From Truepera sp. bin119 (lineage in GTDB: Bacteria > Deinococcota > Deinococci > Deinococcales > Trueperaceae), in the NCBI GenBank assembly GCA_002239005.1, contig MPNL01000013.1:1-64000 (forward strand): 64,000 nt of DNA. Direction: 5' to 3'. Positions 1-9,575 of the stretch are shown one piece after another; position 1 is the first letter of the stretch; each line of letters opens with the position of its first letter. The position numbers and the translations under genes were made by a program. The notes below the pieces were generated by a model, which worked only from the letters and a program-made list of their open reading frames with translations, was not told the DNA's origin and ran no database searches.

Positions 1-32
1 CTGCTCGAGATCGTGACCAAACCCGAGGGGAA

Positions 33-165
33 GACCCGAAGAGTCCGTCTTTAGGGTTTTACCGTGCTATCTCGTCGCTGGGTGGTTGACCCGAAGAGTC
101 CGTCTTTAAGGACCTTCGCATGGCTGGATCGCTGTCGACCCGAGCGGAAGCGAGAATCCGTCTTT
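33..165. repeat. Short direct repeats at left edge
   Basis: A 21-bp unit starting GACCCGAAGAG and ending CCGTCTTTA occurs exactly at 33-53 and 88-108, 55 bp apart. A third, degenerate copy at 136-165 keeps GACCCGA and ATCCGTCTTT with an insertion between them. The first copy can form a small AAGAC/GTCTT stem. The spacing is not constant enough, and the copies too few, to call a CRISPR array. The rest of 1-463 holds no gene I can support. Confidence 0.6.
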
Positions 166-463
166 CGATTGGCCAAGGACTTCGAGTGGACTATAGCAAG
201 TCCGCTAGCGTGAGTGAAACTGGCCATATGTTGGTCTCCAATTAGGCGGGTTATCCGAAGCTTGTACAACAGGAAGTACCCAGAAATCCTCTCGGCAATG
301 ACTTGTAGAATAGACTCTGACATTGCGAAAGGCAGCCTTCTTTGTTGCCTTCCCTGACGGCCTCACCGCAAGTAACGTCAGGACGCATCCTCGATGTTGT
401 GCCACTTGATCAGCAAGTCCGGGGCAATCAGGGCAAACCGACAGGTTGCCAATCGTTGGCCCC

Positions 464-995
464 TCATCTATCCCGATTCCATGGTAATCGTCCCGACCGA
501 TTCAGGAGGAAAGCCCCAGCCAGAATCAAGAGCATAGGCACCTGGAAGCTGTCTGAGGCACTCTCAGAAGATCGGCTGAAAACTACGAACTCGAAGAAGA
601 TGCCAAAGATCACGAACATGGTGAGGCCGAAGATGACGAGCCGAAGCCCCAAACGCTCCTCCTCCGCATCGTCCTTCAGAGCAGCATGAAGGAAGATGCC
701 CGCCCCCACACTCGCGAGGACTAAGGCCCAAGTGTAGGACTAAGTCTCAAACCTTCCAGTGACGTTCTGTAGGAATAGGATCGCACTCACCGTGGTCACA
801 ATACTCCCCGGCACAGCTAGACCACTCGCCCCGCCTCTGGACAGGAATGCAACGATGAGCATAAGGATCCCAGAGACAATGCTGTAAAGAGGCCAACCAA
901 GGTTCCCAGAAGTACTGGCGAGGCCTCGACCCACTAAAATCTAGAGCACCGATGATGATGAGGACGACCCCGATGGTCTGTAATCCCAAGCTCAT
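464..995 (-). pseudogene. Decayed multi-spanning membrane protein
   Basis: Read on the minus strand, this encodes a hydrophobic protein of about four membrane helices in three pieces. The first piece begins MSLGLQTIGVVLIIIGALDF (ATG at 995). Around 935 the frame changes and continues through TSGNLGWPLYSIVSGILML to TGRFET. An in-frame TAG at 740-742 then interrupts the protein, and the same frame resumes as SYTWALVLASVGAGIFLHA through to about 464. A tryptophan would fit the stop position (TGG to TAG), because small bacterial membrane proteins of this look commonly have an aromatic-rich Trp motif there. Either the gene is dead or the assembly has errors; two separate lesions favour real decay. 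I do not know a function. Confidence 0.55.
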
Positions 996-1056
996 CAGCC
1001 TTCCAACCGCTCTTGCTCTAGCATAGAGTTTCGACCCCTAGTGCGCAACCCAGCCA

Positions 1057-2064
1057 TCACCTTGCAAGGTCGGCCTCATGCCCCACAGAGGGTTCTTCGA
1101 ACCGCCTCGCAAGGTGCTCCATGGCCCTGGCCGCATGAACGAGACCGTTTTCGATGAAGACGTCGCTTGTCCGGGATCCATAGCCAGCGGAGCCGACTAG
1201 ATAGAGCCCCGGGACCGTGGTCTCGAAGTTCTCAGTGAGTTCCGCAGCAAAGGTGTCAGGATCGTAAAGGGCCCCTGGTGCCACGAGGAGTTTCGGCGAG
1301 GCAAAATACCCAGTGAGTGCGAAGGTCTGATCGGTGGGGATCTGGAGCGTGCGCCCCTCCCTCTCCACAACTACCTCCTTGGCCGTGATTTCACGAACGA
1401 CGGTCTGGAAGTGGACCCTGATCGATCCCTCTCTCACACGATTTTCTAGATTGGGGCGGATCCAATACTTCAGGCTGTGGCGGAAGCCAGAACCACGATG
1501 AACGATTGTGACGTTCGCACCACTGCGGAAGAGGTCGAGTGCGGCATCGGCTGCACTGCTCCCGGCCCCAATGATGGTGACGTTGCGGCCATAGAAGGGG
1601 TGGGCCTCCGTGTAGTAGTGGCTGACGTTAGCCCTTTCTTCCCCAGGCACTCCCAGCAACTTGGGATTATCGAAGTACCCTGTGGCCAAGGCAACCCTGC
1701 GGGCGAGAACCGAGCCAGCTTCACCCCCTGAGGATCGGGTGACAACCTCGAAGACAGGTTCCTTGCGACAGACCTTGGTGACCTCCGTATAGGTCCGGAC
1801 ATTGAGGCTCTCGTTATGCACCACCTTCCGGTAATAGTCGAGCGCTTCCTTACGGGTCGGTTTATCGGTGGCCGTCACGAGCGGATGCCCCCCAATCTCA
1901 AGTCGTTCGGAGGAGGTGAAGAAGGTCATGTAGGTCGGATACCTGCGGATGGACTCTACGAGGCAACCCTTCTCCAGAACAAGGTAGTGAAGGCCAGCAC
2001 GCTTGGCAAGGATGGCGGTCTCGAGGCCGATGGGCCCCCCCCCGACGATGACAAGGTCGAACAT
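1057..2064 (-). CDS. ypdA: YpdA-family FAD/NAD(P) oxidoreductase (putative bacillithiol disulfide reductase)
   Basis: Flavoprotein of the YpdA family, which is thought to reduce bacillithiol disulfide with NADPH in the cytoplasm and so maintain thiol redox balance. The N-terminal Rossmann motif VGGGPIG (residues 7-13) binds FAD and the central IIGAGSSAADAAL motif binds NAD(P)H. The segment YPTYMTFFTSSERLEIGG is characteristic of YpdA and separates it from ordinary thioredoxin reductase, whose CxxC disulfide is absent. The protein is about 335 residues, the family's usual length. I chose the ATG at 2064 because the Rossmann strand begins right there; a GTG/ATG extension to 2109 adds only non-conserved residues. 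It lies 63 bp downstream of nth on the same strand and may be co-transcribed. Confidence 0.85.
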   Translation of the reverse strand: MFDLVIVGGGPIGLETAILAKRAGLHYLVLEKGCLVESIRRYPTYMTFFTSSERLEIGGHPLVTATDKPTRKEALDYYRKVVHNESLNVRTYTEVTKVCRKEPVFEVVTRSSGGEAGSVLARRVALATGYFDNPKLLGVPGEERANVSHYYTEAHPFYGRNVTIIGAGSSAADAALDLFRSGANVTIVHRGSGFRHSLKYWIRPNLENRVREGSIRVHFQTVVREITAKEVVVEREGRTLQIPTDQTFALTGYFASPKLLVAPGALYDPDTFAAELTENFETTVPGLYLVGSAGYGSRTSDVFIENGLVHAARAMEHLARRFEEPSVGHEADLAR

Positions 2065-2127
2065 CGTTCCAAGGGTAGCAGAACACCGCTGGAGACGGGG
2101 GTCGCTCAACCTATCTGCACCAAGAGT

Positions 2128-2775
2128 TCACACAAGACGGCTGGGGCAATGAACGCCTAATGAGCAGGAACCGCAGTTCGGGGAGCGCGCTTGGCACACC
2201 CGTCGGCCGTGGAGGACTAGGGCGTGATGAACGAGTATCCAGGAGTCCTCAGGAAAGAGGGATTCGAGATCGTCTTCCACTCGGTCAGGATGGTCCTCGC
2301 TGCTGAAACCCAACCTCCGCGCGAGCCTGCCCACGTGGGTATCGACTGCGATGGCGGGACGGCCGAAGGCGGTGGCCAGTACAACGTTTGCGGTCTTCCT
2401 TCCCACCCCTGGAAGGGCAAGGAGGGTGTCAAAGTCATTCGGAACAACACCCCCATGGTCTGCCATCAGTTTCCTCGCCACCAAAATGATATTGCGTGCT
2501 TTGGTCCGGTAGAGACCGATGTGATGAATCAGTGACATCACGACTTTGGGGTCAGCTGATGCCAGGCTAGGGGCATCCGGGTAGATTTGGAACAGAGTGG
2601 GCGAGACCTGGTTGACACTTTTGTCGGTAGCCTGAGCCGAGAGGATCGTCACGATTAGGAGTTCGAATGTATTACGATACTTCAACTCGGTGGTCGCATC
2701 TGGATACGCATCCCTTAACAGCTCGAGGACGGCGGCCGCTCGAGCGCGCCGATCTGCAAAGGCCTCTCTAGCCAT
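2128..2775 (-). CDS. nth: Endonuclease III (DNA glycosylase/AP lyase)
   Basis: Base-excision-repair enzyme that removes oxidised pyrimidines and cuts the abasic strand. The 215-residue protein has the helix-hairpin-helix LPGVGRKTA with the catalytic lysine K127, the catalytic aspartate D145 in VDTHVGRLARRLG, and the C-terminal 4Fe-4S cluster ligands C194-x6-C201-x2-C204-x5-C210, all at family spacing. The ATG at 2775 is only 35 bp from the divergent cyclo-ligase-like gene, so the two promoters must overlap. Downstream on the same strand is ypdA. Confidence 0.95.
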   Translation of the reverse strand: MAREAFADRRARAAAVLELLRDAYPDATTELKYRNTFELLIVTILSAQATDKSVNQVSPTLFQIYPDAPSLASADPKVVMSLIHHIGLYRTKARNIILVARKLMADHGGVVPNDFDTLLALPGVGRKTANVVLATAFGRPAIAVDTHVGRLARRLGFSSEDHPDRVEDDLESLFPEDSWILVHHALVLHGRRVCQARSPNCGSCSLGVHCPSRLV

Positions 2776-2810
2776 GATCCCAGTCTATCCCCCAGGTAAA
2801 CTTGAGCCTG

Positions 2811-3419
2811 ATGAATCTGTCCAGGCCCGGGGACGTGCGAGAGAGGATCTGGGCAACCCTCATGCGCTCCCGTGAAGCCATCTACCCCCTGCCGTGCCAC
2901 GGGCATCACCCTAACTTCAGAAGCGCCGGGCGCGCTGCAAAGAGGCTCGCATCCCAGCTCTTTAGGAGCGGCATGATCGCTGTTGGAGAAGCCGTTCTCA
3001 GCTTCCCCGATTACGTCCTCAAGCCGGTGCGCAGGGAGCTTCTGGAGCGGGGCGTGAATGTGGTCGTTCCCGCGAAGTATGGAGGCGGATATCGCTGGTT
3101 GAGGAGCGGCAAGGTCGATGCTGCGAAGGTCTCCAGCATCGCTGGAGCGGAGCGCGAGGGGGACGCCATGAGCGAACTCCCCACCGTGAGGATGACCATC
3201 GTCGCCTGTGTTGCCCTCGACCGAAAGGGACGTTACCTTACGAAGGGATACGGATTCCGCCCTCCCGACGAAACAGTTCATCTAGATGCTGCAACCATCG
3301 TCCACCCCCTCCAGTTGGTTGACACTCTGAGGGAGCACGACGGAAGTGTCGAGATATTTGCTACCCCAGGCAAAGTGGTAGATCTGTCAGAGAGCCCAGC
3401 CCGAAGGGTCGTGGTGTGA
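2811..3419 (+). CDS. 5-formyltetrahydrofolate cyclo-ligase family protein
   Basis: Protein of about 202 residues resembling the 5-FCL/MTHFS-like group. The N-terminal RERIWATLMRSREAIYPLP and HPNFRSAGRAAKRL segments, the central LKPVRRELLERGVNVVVP and the distal VACVALDRKGRYLTKGYGF correspond to conserved blocks of that fold. True MTHFS converts 5-formyl-THF to 5,10-methenyl-THF with ATP; members of this divergent branch are often of unproven activity, and a folate link would suit the nearby glycine-cleavage operon. The ATG at 2811 is preferred over an in-frame TTG at 2802. The last codons and the TGA stop (3417-3419) fall inside the terminal repeat of the adjacent mobile-like element, so the natural C-terminus may have been altered. 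Confidence 0.7.
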   Translation: MNLSRPGDVRERIWATLMRSREAIYPLPCHGHHPNFRSAGRAAKRLASQLFRSGMIAVGEAVLSFPDYVLKPVRRELLERGVNVVVPAKYGGGYRWLRSGKVDAAKVSSIAGAEREGDAMSELPTVRMTIVACVALDRKGRYLTKGYGFRPPDETVHLDAATIVHPLQLVDTLREHDGSVEIFATPGKVVDLSESPARRVVV

Positions 3420-3676
3420 GGTTATCTTACACCCCCTTCAAGCCGTTCTCTAAAACGAAGTTATCCCCGTCTGGACAGCGATTTCTCAATGATTTTCCGT
3501 TCCCTGGTGAAGGCACAACTCGGTGGAAACCTATTCGAGAACCACCCCTTCAATCCTCATTGTGCCCCCCTACCAGCGCAGTTCCAAAACCACAGGTTCT
3601 GCCAAGCCCGGCACCCATCTCCAAGGACGGATTCGCTGGATCTGGTAGGGGTACGGGTTGGTCTCACGTTACGACC
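3407..3676. mobile_element. MITE-like element, copy A
   Basis: About 270 bp bounded by imperfect terminal inverted repeats: left end GGTCGTGGTGTGAGGTTATC from 3407, right end ending TCTCACGTTACGACC at 3676. The interior aligns throughout with copy B at 25893-26142, with shared blocks such as CCCCCTTCAAGCC, CCCCGTCTGGA, GCGATTTC and TCGAGAACC. It contains no credible coding sequence, so it would depend on a transposase supplied elsewhere. Its left end overlaps the 3' end of the cyclo-ligase-like gene. No clear target-site duplication is visible for this copy. Confidence 0.7.
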
Positions 3677-3755
3677 GCTCTGCTGCCTTGGCGATAATTA
3701 CCAAGATCTTAAATTTAGAGAACCCCGCCACACGGTACCAAGAGAGGAATACCTC

Positions 3756-4784
3756 ATGTCTGCCGAACCAGTCAAAGCGTGCCTCATAGGTGCCGGGGGA
3801 AAGGCCCGCAACCACCTGCGCCAAATCCTCCAGAGTCCTGAGTCAACCGAGTTCGTTGTGATCTCTGAGCCCTCAGAGAGCGCCTACCAGACTACCTCTA
3901 AACTTTTCGGGGAGAGGGGGCTGGCGGTGCCCTCCAACCAGCCAGATCTCAAGAAGCTCCTTGCCGACCACGGTGCCGAACTCGACGCAGCCATCATTGT
4001 CACACCACATATGTACCACTTCGAACAGGCGAAGGCCTGCCTCAAAGCGGGCCTCGATGTCCTCCTGGAAAAACCGATGGTGATGAACGCGGCCGAGGCC
4101 CTCGCGCTCATCAAGACACAGGAACGGACTGGAAAGCTCCTGGTCGTCTCCTTTAACGGCAGCCTCTCCCCGAAAATCCGCAAAGCTGTGGAGTTGCTCC
4201 GCTCTGGCTCGCTAGGTGAGATCCTCAACGTGCACGCAGCTGTGTGGCAGAACTGGAAGGAATCAACCATGGGGCTTTGGAGGCAGGTGCCTGAGATCGC
4301 TGGCGGCGGGTTCCTGTTCGATACGGGTGCCCACATGCTCAACACCATCACTGACCTCCTCGGAGAGGACTTCGTCGAGGTTGCTGCCCGACTCGACAAC
4401 CGCGGGACCCCCGTGGATATTCTCGGCTCGGTCATGACCCGCACTGTATCGGGCGTTCTGGTCACAATGAACGGATGCGGCGAGGCAATCGAAACCTCCT
4501 CTGACATCCGCATCTTCTGCTCCAAAGCAATCATCCGGACGGACGTGTGGGGTAAATTCCTCGAGCTTCAGAGGAACGGTGAGGAGACCCTGACTCCTGT
4601 GGACACCCCCCTATCTCTCGGCCCGTGGGATCAGTTCCTCAGAGTCCACCGCGGCGAGATGTCAAACCCCTGCCCGCCGGAGGTGGGCCTGCGCATGGCT
4701 CAACTCTGGGACGCCATCAAGAGGTCCGCTGCTAGCGGCGGCGCGCCGGTGCAGGTCGGAGGTGGCGCTCAGGCGAAAACCTGA
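3756..4784 (+). CDS. Gfo/Idh/MocA-family NAD(P)-dependent oxidoreductase
   Basis: Cytoplasmic dehydrogenase of about 342 residues. The N-terminal Rossmann fold has [13 protein letters not shown] for nucleotide binding, and the conserved EKPM motif (in [11 protein letters not shown]) carries the catalytic lysine. The C-terminal alpha/beta domain includes [21 protein letters not shown], the usual substrate-binding helix with its histidine. Substrates in this family are sugars, inositols or related polyols, but I cannot specify one. The ATG at 3756 has the Shine-Dalgarno AGAGAGGA at 3741-3748; the open frame extends upstream into the repeat element but that part is not protein-like. It appears monocistronic. 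Confidence 0.85.
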   Translation: MSAEPVKACLIGAGGKARNHLRQILQSPESTEFVVISEPSESAYQTTSKLFGERGLAVPSNQPDLKKLLADHGAELDAAIIVTPHMYHFEQAKACLKAGLDVLLEKPMVMNAAEALALIKTQERTGKLLVVSFNGSLSPKIRKAVELLRSGSLGEILNVHAAVWQNWKESTMGLWRQVPEIAGGGFLFDTGAHMLNTITDLLGEDFVEVAARLDNRGTPVDILGSVMTRTVSGVLVTMNGCGEAIETSSDIRIFCSKAIIRTDVWGKFLELQRNGEETLTPVDTPLSLGPWDQFLRVHRGEMSNPCPPEVGLRMAQLWDAIKRSAASGGAPVQVGGGAQAKT

Positions 4785-5214
4785 GCTAAAGCGTTGTCCA
4801 ACGAACGAAAGCCCGATGTGGCTAATAGGTGGCCTCGCCACGAGCACCAGTTCGCTGCCCAGCTACTCGACCATCGCCACACCCCAGCGGCCAAATTGGT
4901 CGACGGCCAACCTCTCGAATCCTGCCCCAGTCGGCAAGCATCTAGGTCACGAACCACAACTGATCCGGGGGAGCAACCACAAGGCAGCACTCAGCAAGGT
5001 TGGGCGCCGGGCAAGCCTGTCATAAACACTTGCTGAGTGGCCTCTTACATCGGCCAAGCCAACCCCTCACATCATCCGAACAACGTGCCAGCGGCTCACT
5101 GCCCTGCTCAGCGAACTCGGCCTAAAGCCCCGTAGCTCCCTTCCTAAAACCACCCGCATGCTGGGAGTGAGAGCGTCGTGAGCGAGTGCGTGGGTATGGT
5201 ATCTTCAGGAACGA
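4785..5214. other. Intergenic region before gcvT
   Basis: About 430 bp with no gene I can support and no recognisable glycine riboswitch core. A TATGGT box at 5195-5200 lies 15 bp before the gcvT start and could be a -10 element, but no convincing -35 accompanies it. A short plus-strand frame ending at about 5180 reads RLTALLSELGLKPRSSLPK, too short to assign. Confidence 0.4.
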
Positions 5215-6267
5215 ATGAACCGGACCCCGTTAAACGCACTCCATCGCAACCTCGACGCGCGGATGGTGAATTTCGCAGGGTGGGAGATGCCACTCCACTA
5301 CCCGACTGGGATCAACCAGGAGCACCTGGTTGTCCGGACGGATGTAGGTATCTTCGATGTAAGCCACATGGGGGAGTTCCGCGTTCTCGGCGACCGCGCC
5401 ACCGAATTCCTGCAATATGCCACGCTGAACGACCCAGACAGGCTGGTCGTCGGCAGGGGGCAGTACTCGATGTTGCCTAACGATCACGGGGGCCTTGTCG
5501 ACGACCTCTACATCTACCGAGACGGCAAGGCACAGTACCAGATCGTGAGCAATGCGGCTAACAGTGAACGAGTTAGGAGGCAGCTGAAGGGACAGGCGGA
5601 AGCCTTCGACTGCCACGTGGTAGACGAAACCCCGATCTGGGCTCTCCTCGCTCTTCAGGGCCCAGGGAGTGCGCTCCTGCTCGACCGCCATCTCAACGAG
5701 GATCTTACGCGGTTGAGGAAGAACCAGTTTGTAGACACCGTCCTATCAGGCTGTCCGATCCGTTTGGCCCGTACAGGTTATACCGGGGAGGATGGCTTCG
5801 AAATCTTCTGTAAGCCTAAGGAGGCCAAGGCTCTCTGGAATCTTCTCACCAAGGCGGGAGCGGTCCCTTGTGGGCTTGGCGCCCGCGAGACCCTCCGACT
5901 CGAGGCCGGGTTTCCACTGTACGGTCGGGAGTTCACTGAAGAGACTAATCCCTTGTGTAGCGGCTATCGCTGGGTTGTCAAGGACAAACCGTTCTATGGG
6001 CGCGAGGCGATGTGGAATCCGAAATGTCGACGCATGCTTGTCGGCCTCAAACTCCGCCAGCGGGGAATCGCCCGTCATGGCTACCGTGTCCTTGACGGAG
6101 AGCGGGAGATCGGCAAGATCACTTCAGGAACTATTTCCCCTCTCACTAGGGAGGGCATCGCCCTCGGTTGGGTCGACCGCAAGCGCGCCGACGAGGGAAC
6201 CCTTGTCGGGATCGAGATCCGGGGGCGGAGCCTGCCCGCAATCGTAACCAAACCCCCTTTCTACTAG
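5215..6267 (+). CDS. gcvT: Glycine cleavage system T protein (aminomethyltransferase)
   Basis: Transfers the methylene group from the aminomethyl-lipoyl arm of GcvH to tetrahydrofolate, releasing ammonia. The 350-residue protein shows the N-terminal [15 protein letters not shown] and [11 protein letters not shown] blocks, the folate-site [14 protein letters not shown] segment and the [14 protein letters not shown] motif, all typical of GcvT, and a C-terminal barrel with [10 protein letters not shown]. An AGGA at 5207-5210 precedes the ATG. It is the first gene of the gcv operon; gcvH follows after 50 bp. Confidence 0.96.
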   Translation: MNRTPLNALHRNLDARMVNFAGWEMPLHYPTGINQEHLVVRTDVGIFDVSHMGEFRVLGDRATEFLQYATLNDPDRLVVGRGQYSMLPNDHGGLVDDLYIYRDGKAQYQIVSNAANSERVRRQLKGQAEAFDCHVVDETPIWALLALQGPGSALLLDRHLNEDLTRLRKNQFVDTVLSGCPIRLARTGYTGEDGFEIFCKPKEAKALWNLLTKAGAVPCGLGARETLRLEAGFPLYGREFTEETNPLCSGYRWVVKDKPFYGREAMWNPKCRRMLVGLKLRQRGIARHGYRVLDGEREIGKITSGTISPLTREGIALGWVDRKRADEGTLVGIEIRGRSLPAIVTKPPFY

Positions 6268-6317
6268 ATCTGAGAACCGCTGGACTAGTAGCTAACAGAG
6301 TTCACCAAGGAGAGATT

Positions 6318-6704
6318 ATGGAGATTCCCGGCGACCTGCGGTATAGCGCCACCCACGAGTGGGTCTCCTCCATCAGCGAGGGGATCGTGACCGTGGGAAT
6401 CACAGATTTCGCCCAGGACCAACTCGGTGATGTTGTGTTCGTCGAGCTCCCTAAGGTAGGCGCCAGTGTGACCCAAGGGGATGCGGTGGCTGTGGTGGAA
6501 TCGGTCAAAACCGCCTCTGACATCTACGCGCCCGTGGGGGGCAAGATTGTCGAGGTAAATGGGGACCTCGAGAACAGTCCTGAGAAGATCAATCTCGGAC
6601 CGTACACTGGGGGATGGATCTTCAAGCTCAGGGTCGACAACCCCAACGCGCTCAAAGGCCTCCTCGATGCAGCCACCTATCAAGCGACTACCGAGGAGAG
6701 TTGA
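6318..6704 (+). CDS. gcvH: Glycine cleavage system H protein (lipoyl carrier)
   Basis: Lipoylated shuttle that carries the aminomethyl group between the P, T and L proteins. The 128-residue protein has the biotinyl/lipoyl fold with the modified lysine K64 in ESVKTASD, and the H-protein signature HEWV near residue 13. The ATG at 6318 is preceded by AAGGAGAG (6307-6314) at good spacing; the longer upstream frame overlapping gcvT is not protein-like. Its stop nearly touches gcvPA, indicating translational coupling. Confidence 0.96.
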   Translation: MEIPGDLRYSATHEWVSSISEGIVTVGITDFAQDQLGDVVFVELPKVGASVTQGDAVAVVESVKTASDIYAPVGGKIVEVNGDLENSPEKINLGPYTGGWIFKLRVDNPNALKGLLDAATYQATTEES

Positions 6705-6706
6705 CG

Positions 6707-8029
6707 TTGGAGTTTCTGCCTCACACCGAGGAGGACATCAGGAGGGCACTGGCCACCATAGGAGTCGAAACAGTCGACGATCTTTTTCGCGATCTCCCCT
6801 CTGCCCTCCACCTTCCGAATCTCAACCTCCCTGCGGGTATGGATGAAGACGAACTCCTTCGTCACCTGCGGGGCCTCGCCGCACGCAACCAAGGCGACCG
6901 ACCGAACTTCCTTGGTGGGGGGGTCCGTCGCCACTTCATCCCCAGTGTTACCCCGCACCTTGCGATGCAGTCGGCGTTTGTCACAGCTTACACCCCCTAT
7001 CAGCCAGAGGTCTCCCAGGGGCTCTTGCAAGCGACATTCGAGTACCAGACCATGATGTCAGAGTTGGCCGGCTTACCCGTGTCCAACGCAAGCATGTACG
7101 ACGGAGCGACGGCAGTCGCCGAGGCCGCTCTCCTCGCTGTTCGGGCAACCCGGCGCGAGCGAGTTATCGTCGCCCGGGGAGTGCATCCAGAGACCCTCGA
7201 GGTCGTCACCACGTACCTGCGCCCCCTCGGTGTTGAGGTGACGCTCCTCGAACTCGACGGGCTCACCTCGACGATCCCGGAAGCTGACGAAGGCATCGCC
7301 GGGATTATTGTCCAGAACCCGAACTATCTCGGCTATCTTGAACCCGTGGCGGACCTGGCAGCGGTAGCTTGCGAGGCCGGGGGGCTCTACATCGCGGTGG
7401 CCGACCCGGTCAGCTTGGGGCTCCTAGAGCCGCCGGGGGAACTCGGGGCGGACGTTGTAGTTGGGGAGGGTCAGACGCTCGGCAACCCGGTGAACTTTGG
7501 TGGTCCGGGGTTCGGCTTCATGGTCGTGTCTGAGGTGCTCCTAAGGCAAATGCCAGGGCGCCTTGTCGGCGAAACTGTGGATAGCGAAGGACGTCGAGGG
7601 TACGTCCTTACGCTCCAGGCAAGAGAGCAGCATATCCGCAGGAGCAAGGCCAAATCGAACATCTGTACCAATCATCAGCTTACCGCCCTAATGGCAGCGG
7701 TCAACCTCGCAGCACTTGGACCGCAGGGGCTCCGAGAGATTGCAGAGCAAAGCGTTTTTGCAGCCCATGAGCTCGCTGACGCCCTCGAGAGCACGGGGGT
7801 ACGTGTGCGACGCGAAGCGCGCTTCTTCAATGAGTTCGTCATTGAAACTCGGACTCCTCCCGGGGAACTCCGCCGACGACTCTCCGAGCTGGGTCTAAGC
7901 GCTGGTGTGCCCGTCCCTAGAGCGTACGGCATAAGCAACGGATCCCTGCTCGCCGCCACGGAACTCACCACCGACAAGGACATTGCCACCCTGCAGGGTG
8001 CACTCGCAGCCATCGAGGGTCCTTCGTGA
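6707..8029 (+). CDS. gcvPA: Glycine dehydrogenase (decarboxylating) subunit 1
   Basis: First half of the split P protein, which decarboxylates glycine with PLP and loads the aminomethyl group on GcvH. About 440 residues, the normal length for the two-subunit type, beginning with the family's FLPHTEEDIRRAL motif and containing the HFIPSVTPHLAMQSAF and YTPYQPEVSQGLLQATFEYQ blocks. I chose the TTG at 6707 because the Shine-Dalgarno GAGGAG at 6693-6698 lies 8 nt upstream; a TTG at 6701 is also in frame but too close. The stop overlaps the GTG start of gcvPB. Confidence 0.93.
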   Translation: MEFLPHTEEDIRRALATIGVETVDDLFRDLPSALHLPNLNLPAGMDEDELLRHLRGLAARNQGDRPNFLGGGVRRHFIPSVTPHLAMQSAFVTAYTPYQPEVSQGLLQATFEYQTMMSELAGLPVSNASMYDGATAVAEAALLAVRATRRERVIVARGVHPETLEVVTTYLRPLGVEVTLLELDGLTSTIPEADEGIAGIIVQNPNYLGYLEPVADLAAVACEAGGLYIAVADPVSLGLLEPPGELGADVVVGEGQTLGNPVNFGGPGFGFMVVSEVLLRQMPGRLVGETVDSEGRRGYVLTLQAREQHIRRSKAKSNICTNHQLTALMAAVNLAALGPQGLREIAEQSVFAAHELADALESTGVRVRREARFFNEFVIETRTPPGELRRRLSELGLSAGVPVPRAYGISNGSLLAATELTTDKDIATLQGALAAIEGPS

Positions 8030-9507
8030 AGACGCCCCCCGAACGCACCATCCTCCAGAAGGGAGTCGGGGATCCCCCACTCATCTTCGAGCGGTCGAAG
8101 CCGGGGCGTCGGGCGGCCTACCCACCACGCCGGCGGGTAGGTGACGTCACGAAGCTGATCGGCGGGGAAAACCTCAGGAAGGAGGCACCACGGCTCCCCG
8201 AGGTCTCCGAGCTCGACCTGGTGAGGCACTATACGGCCTTGGCTCGCCGCCAGACGAGCATTGACGGCAACGCCTACTTCCTGGGCAGTTGTACGATGAA
8301 GTACAACCCCAAGGTCAACGAGGAGGCTGCAAAGCTCTTTGCGAACCTGCACCCGTACCAGGACCCTAGCGAGGTGCAGGGAGCGCTGGAACTACTCCAT
8401 ACGCTCCAGTCGTTTCTCGAGGAGATCACAGGAATGGACGCCGTGACCCTACAGCCTGCAGCCGGTGCCCACGGCGAGTTGGCAGGGATGCTGATGATCC
8501 GCTCCTACCACGAAGCGAACGGTGAGGGGGAGCAGCGCCAGATCGTCCTGGTTCCCGATGCGGCCCACGGCACCAATCCGGCAACCGCTGCTATGGTCGG
8601 CTACCGGGTCGAGGAGATCCCTACGGGGGAGCGAGGTGAGGTTGACTTCAGTGCGTTCAGGGCCGCGTTAAGACCGAACGTGGCCGCGGTGATGCTCACC
8701 AACCCCAACACCCTCGGCATCTTCGAAACGAGCATCCTCGAAATCGCAGACGCTGCCCACGCTGCGGGCGCCCAACTCTACTACGACGGCGCCAACGCTA
8801 ATGCCATCGTCGGCCGCGTCCGGCCGGGAGACATGGGATTTGATGTCGTCCACCTCAATCTCCACAAGACATTCACTACGCCCCACGGAGGGGGTGGCCC
8901 GGGTACAGGACCCGTCGGGGTAAAGGCGCACCTGCGCGACTTCTTACCAGTCCCACTCATCCGTAGATCTGGAGAGGGCTACGATTTCAATTACGATGTG
9001 CCCCAATCGATCGGGCGCATGCGGAGTTGCTACGGTAACTTCGGGAACCTCGTTAGAGCGTACACCTATATCCGTGCTCTGGGCAGAGAGGGTCTAAAGC
9101 GGGTCTCGGAAATGGCCGTTCTCAACGCCAACTACCTGAGGGTGAGACTCAAGGAGGCAGGGTATTGCATCACCTTCGATCGCACCAATATGCACGAGTT
9201 CGTAGCTCAGCCGCCAGATGGCATCCGGACCCTCGACCTCGCCAAAGCAATGCTCGATTTCGGTGTCCACCCCATGACCATCTACTTCCCACTCATCGTC
9301 AGGGAGGCGATGATGATTGAGCCTACCGAGACCGAGTCGCTCGAGACTCTAGACGCCTACGCGGAGGTGATGAGGGAGGTCCTAGCCAGGGCTCGGACCG
9401 ACCCGGCGCTAGTACAAGAGGCACCGTACCACACGCCGGTGCGACGCCTCGACGAGGTAAGGGCAGCAAGAAACCCTGTGCTGCGCTACTCCTTCGACAG
9501 CGCTTAA
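8026..9507 (+). CDS. gcvPB: Glycine dehydrogenase (decarboxylating) subunit 2
   Basis: Second half of the split P protein, carrying the PLP-binding lysine K281 in the motif NLHKTFTTPHGGGGPG. The N-terminal ILQKGVGDPPLIFERSKPGR and GSCTMKYNPKVNE blocks and the PAAGAHGELAGM segment are diagnostic. It is 493 residues long. The GTG start overlaps the gcvPA stop by 4 bp (GTGA), so the subunits are coupled for equimolar synthesis. It ends the operon and is convergent with the A-type carrier gene 68 bp away; no strong terminator is visible in that gap. The L protein (lipoamide dehydrogenase) is not in this window. Confidence 0.96.
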   Translation: MKTPPERTILQKGVGDPPLIFERSKPGRRAAYPPRRRVGDVTKLIGGENLRKEAPRLPEVSELDLVRHYTALARRQTSIDGNAYFLGSCTMKYNPKVNEEAAKLFANLHPYQDPSEVQGALELLHTLQSFLEEITGMDAVTLQPAAGAHGELAGMLMIRSYHEANGEGEQRQIVLVPDAAHGTNPATAAMVGYRVEEIPTGERGEVDFSAFRAALRPNVAAVMLTNPNTLGIFETSILEIADAAHAAGAQLYYDGANANAIVGRVRPGDMGFDVVHLNLHKTFTTPHGGGGPGTGPVGVKAHLRDFLPVPLIRRSGEGYDFNYDVPQSIGRMRSCYGNFGNLVRAYTYIRALGREGLKRVSEMAVLNANYLRVRLKEAGYCITFDRTNMHEFVAQPPDGIRTLDLAKAMLDFGVHPMTIYFPLIVREAMMIEPTETESLETLDAYAEVMREVLARARTDPALVQEAPYHTPVRRLDEVRAARNPVLRYSFDSA

Positions 9508-9575
9508 CAAGCGCGGACTAGCCGCGCAGTCCACCCAAGGTACTGTCCTGCTTCGGGAATATGGGGGGAACGCGC

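Noticed and set aside
33-165. CRISPR array.
   Set aside because: Only two exact short repeats, the third copy is rearranged, and no cas gene is in the window.
5080-5181. Plus-strand frame reading RLTALLSELGLKPRSSLPK, faintly like the end of a phage small terminase (P27 type).
   Set aside because: Only about 30 residues, no start or neighbours of phage origin; similarity is too weak.
4785-5214. Possible glycine riboswitch before gcvT.
   Set aside because: No conserved riboswitch core or tandem aptamer could be identified by eye.
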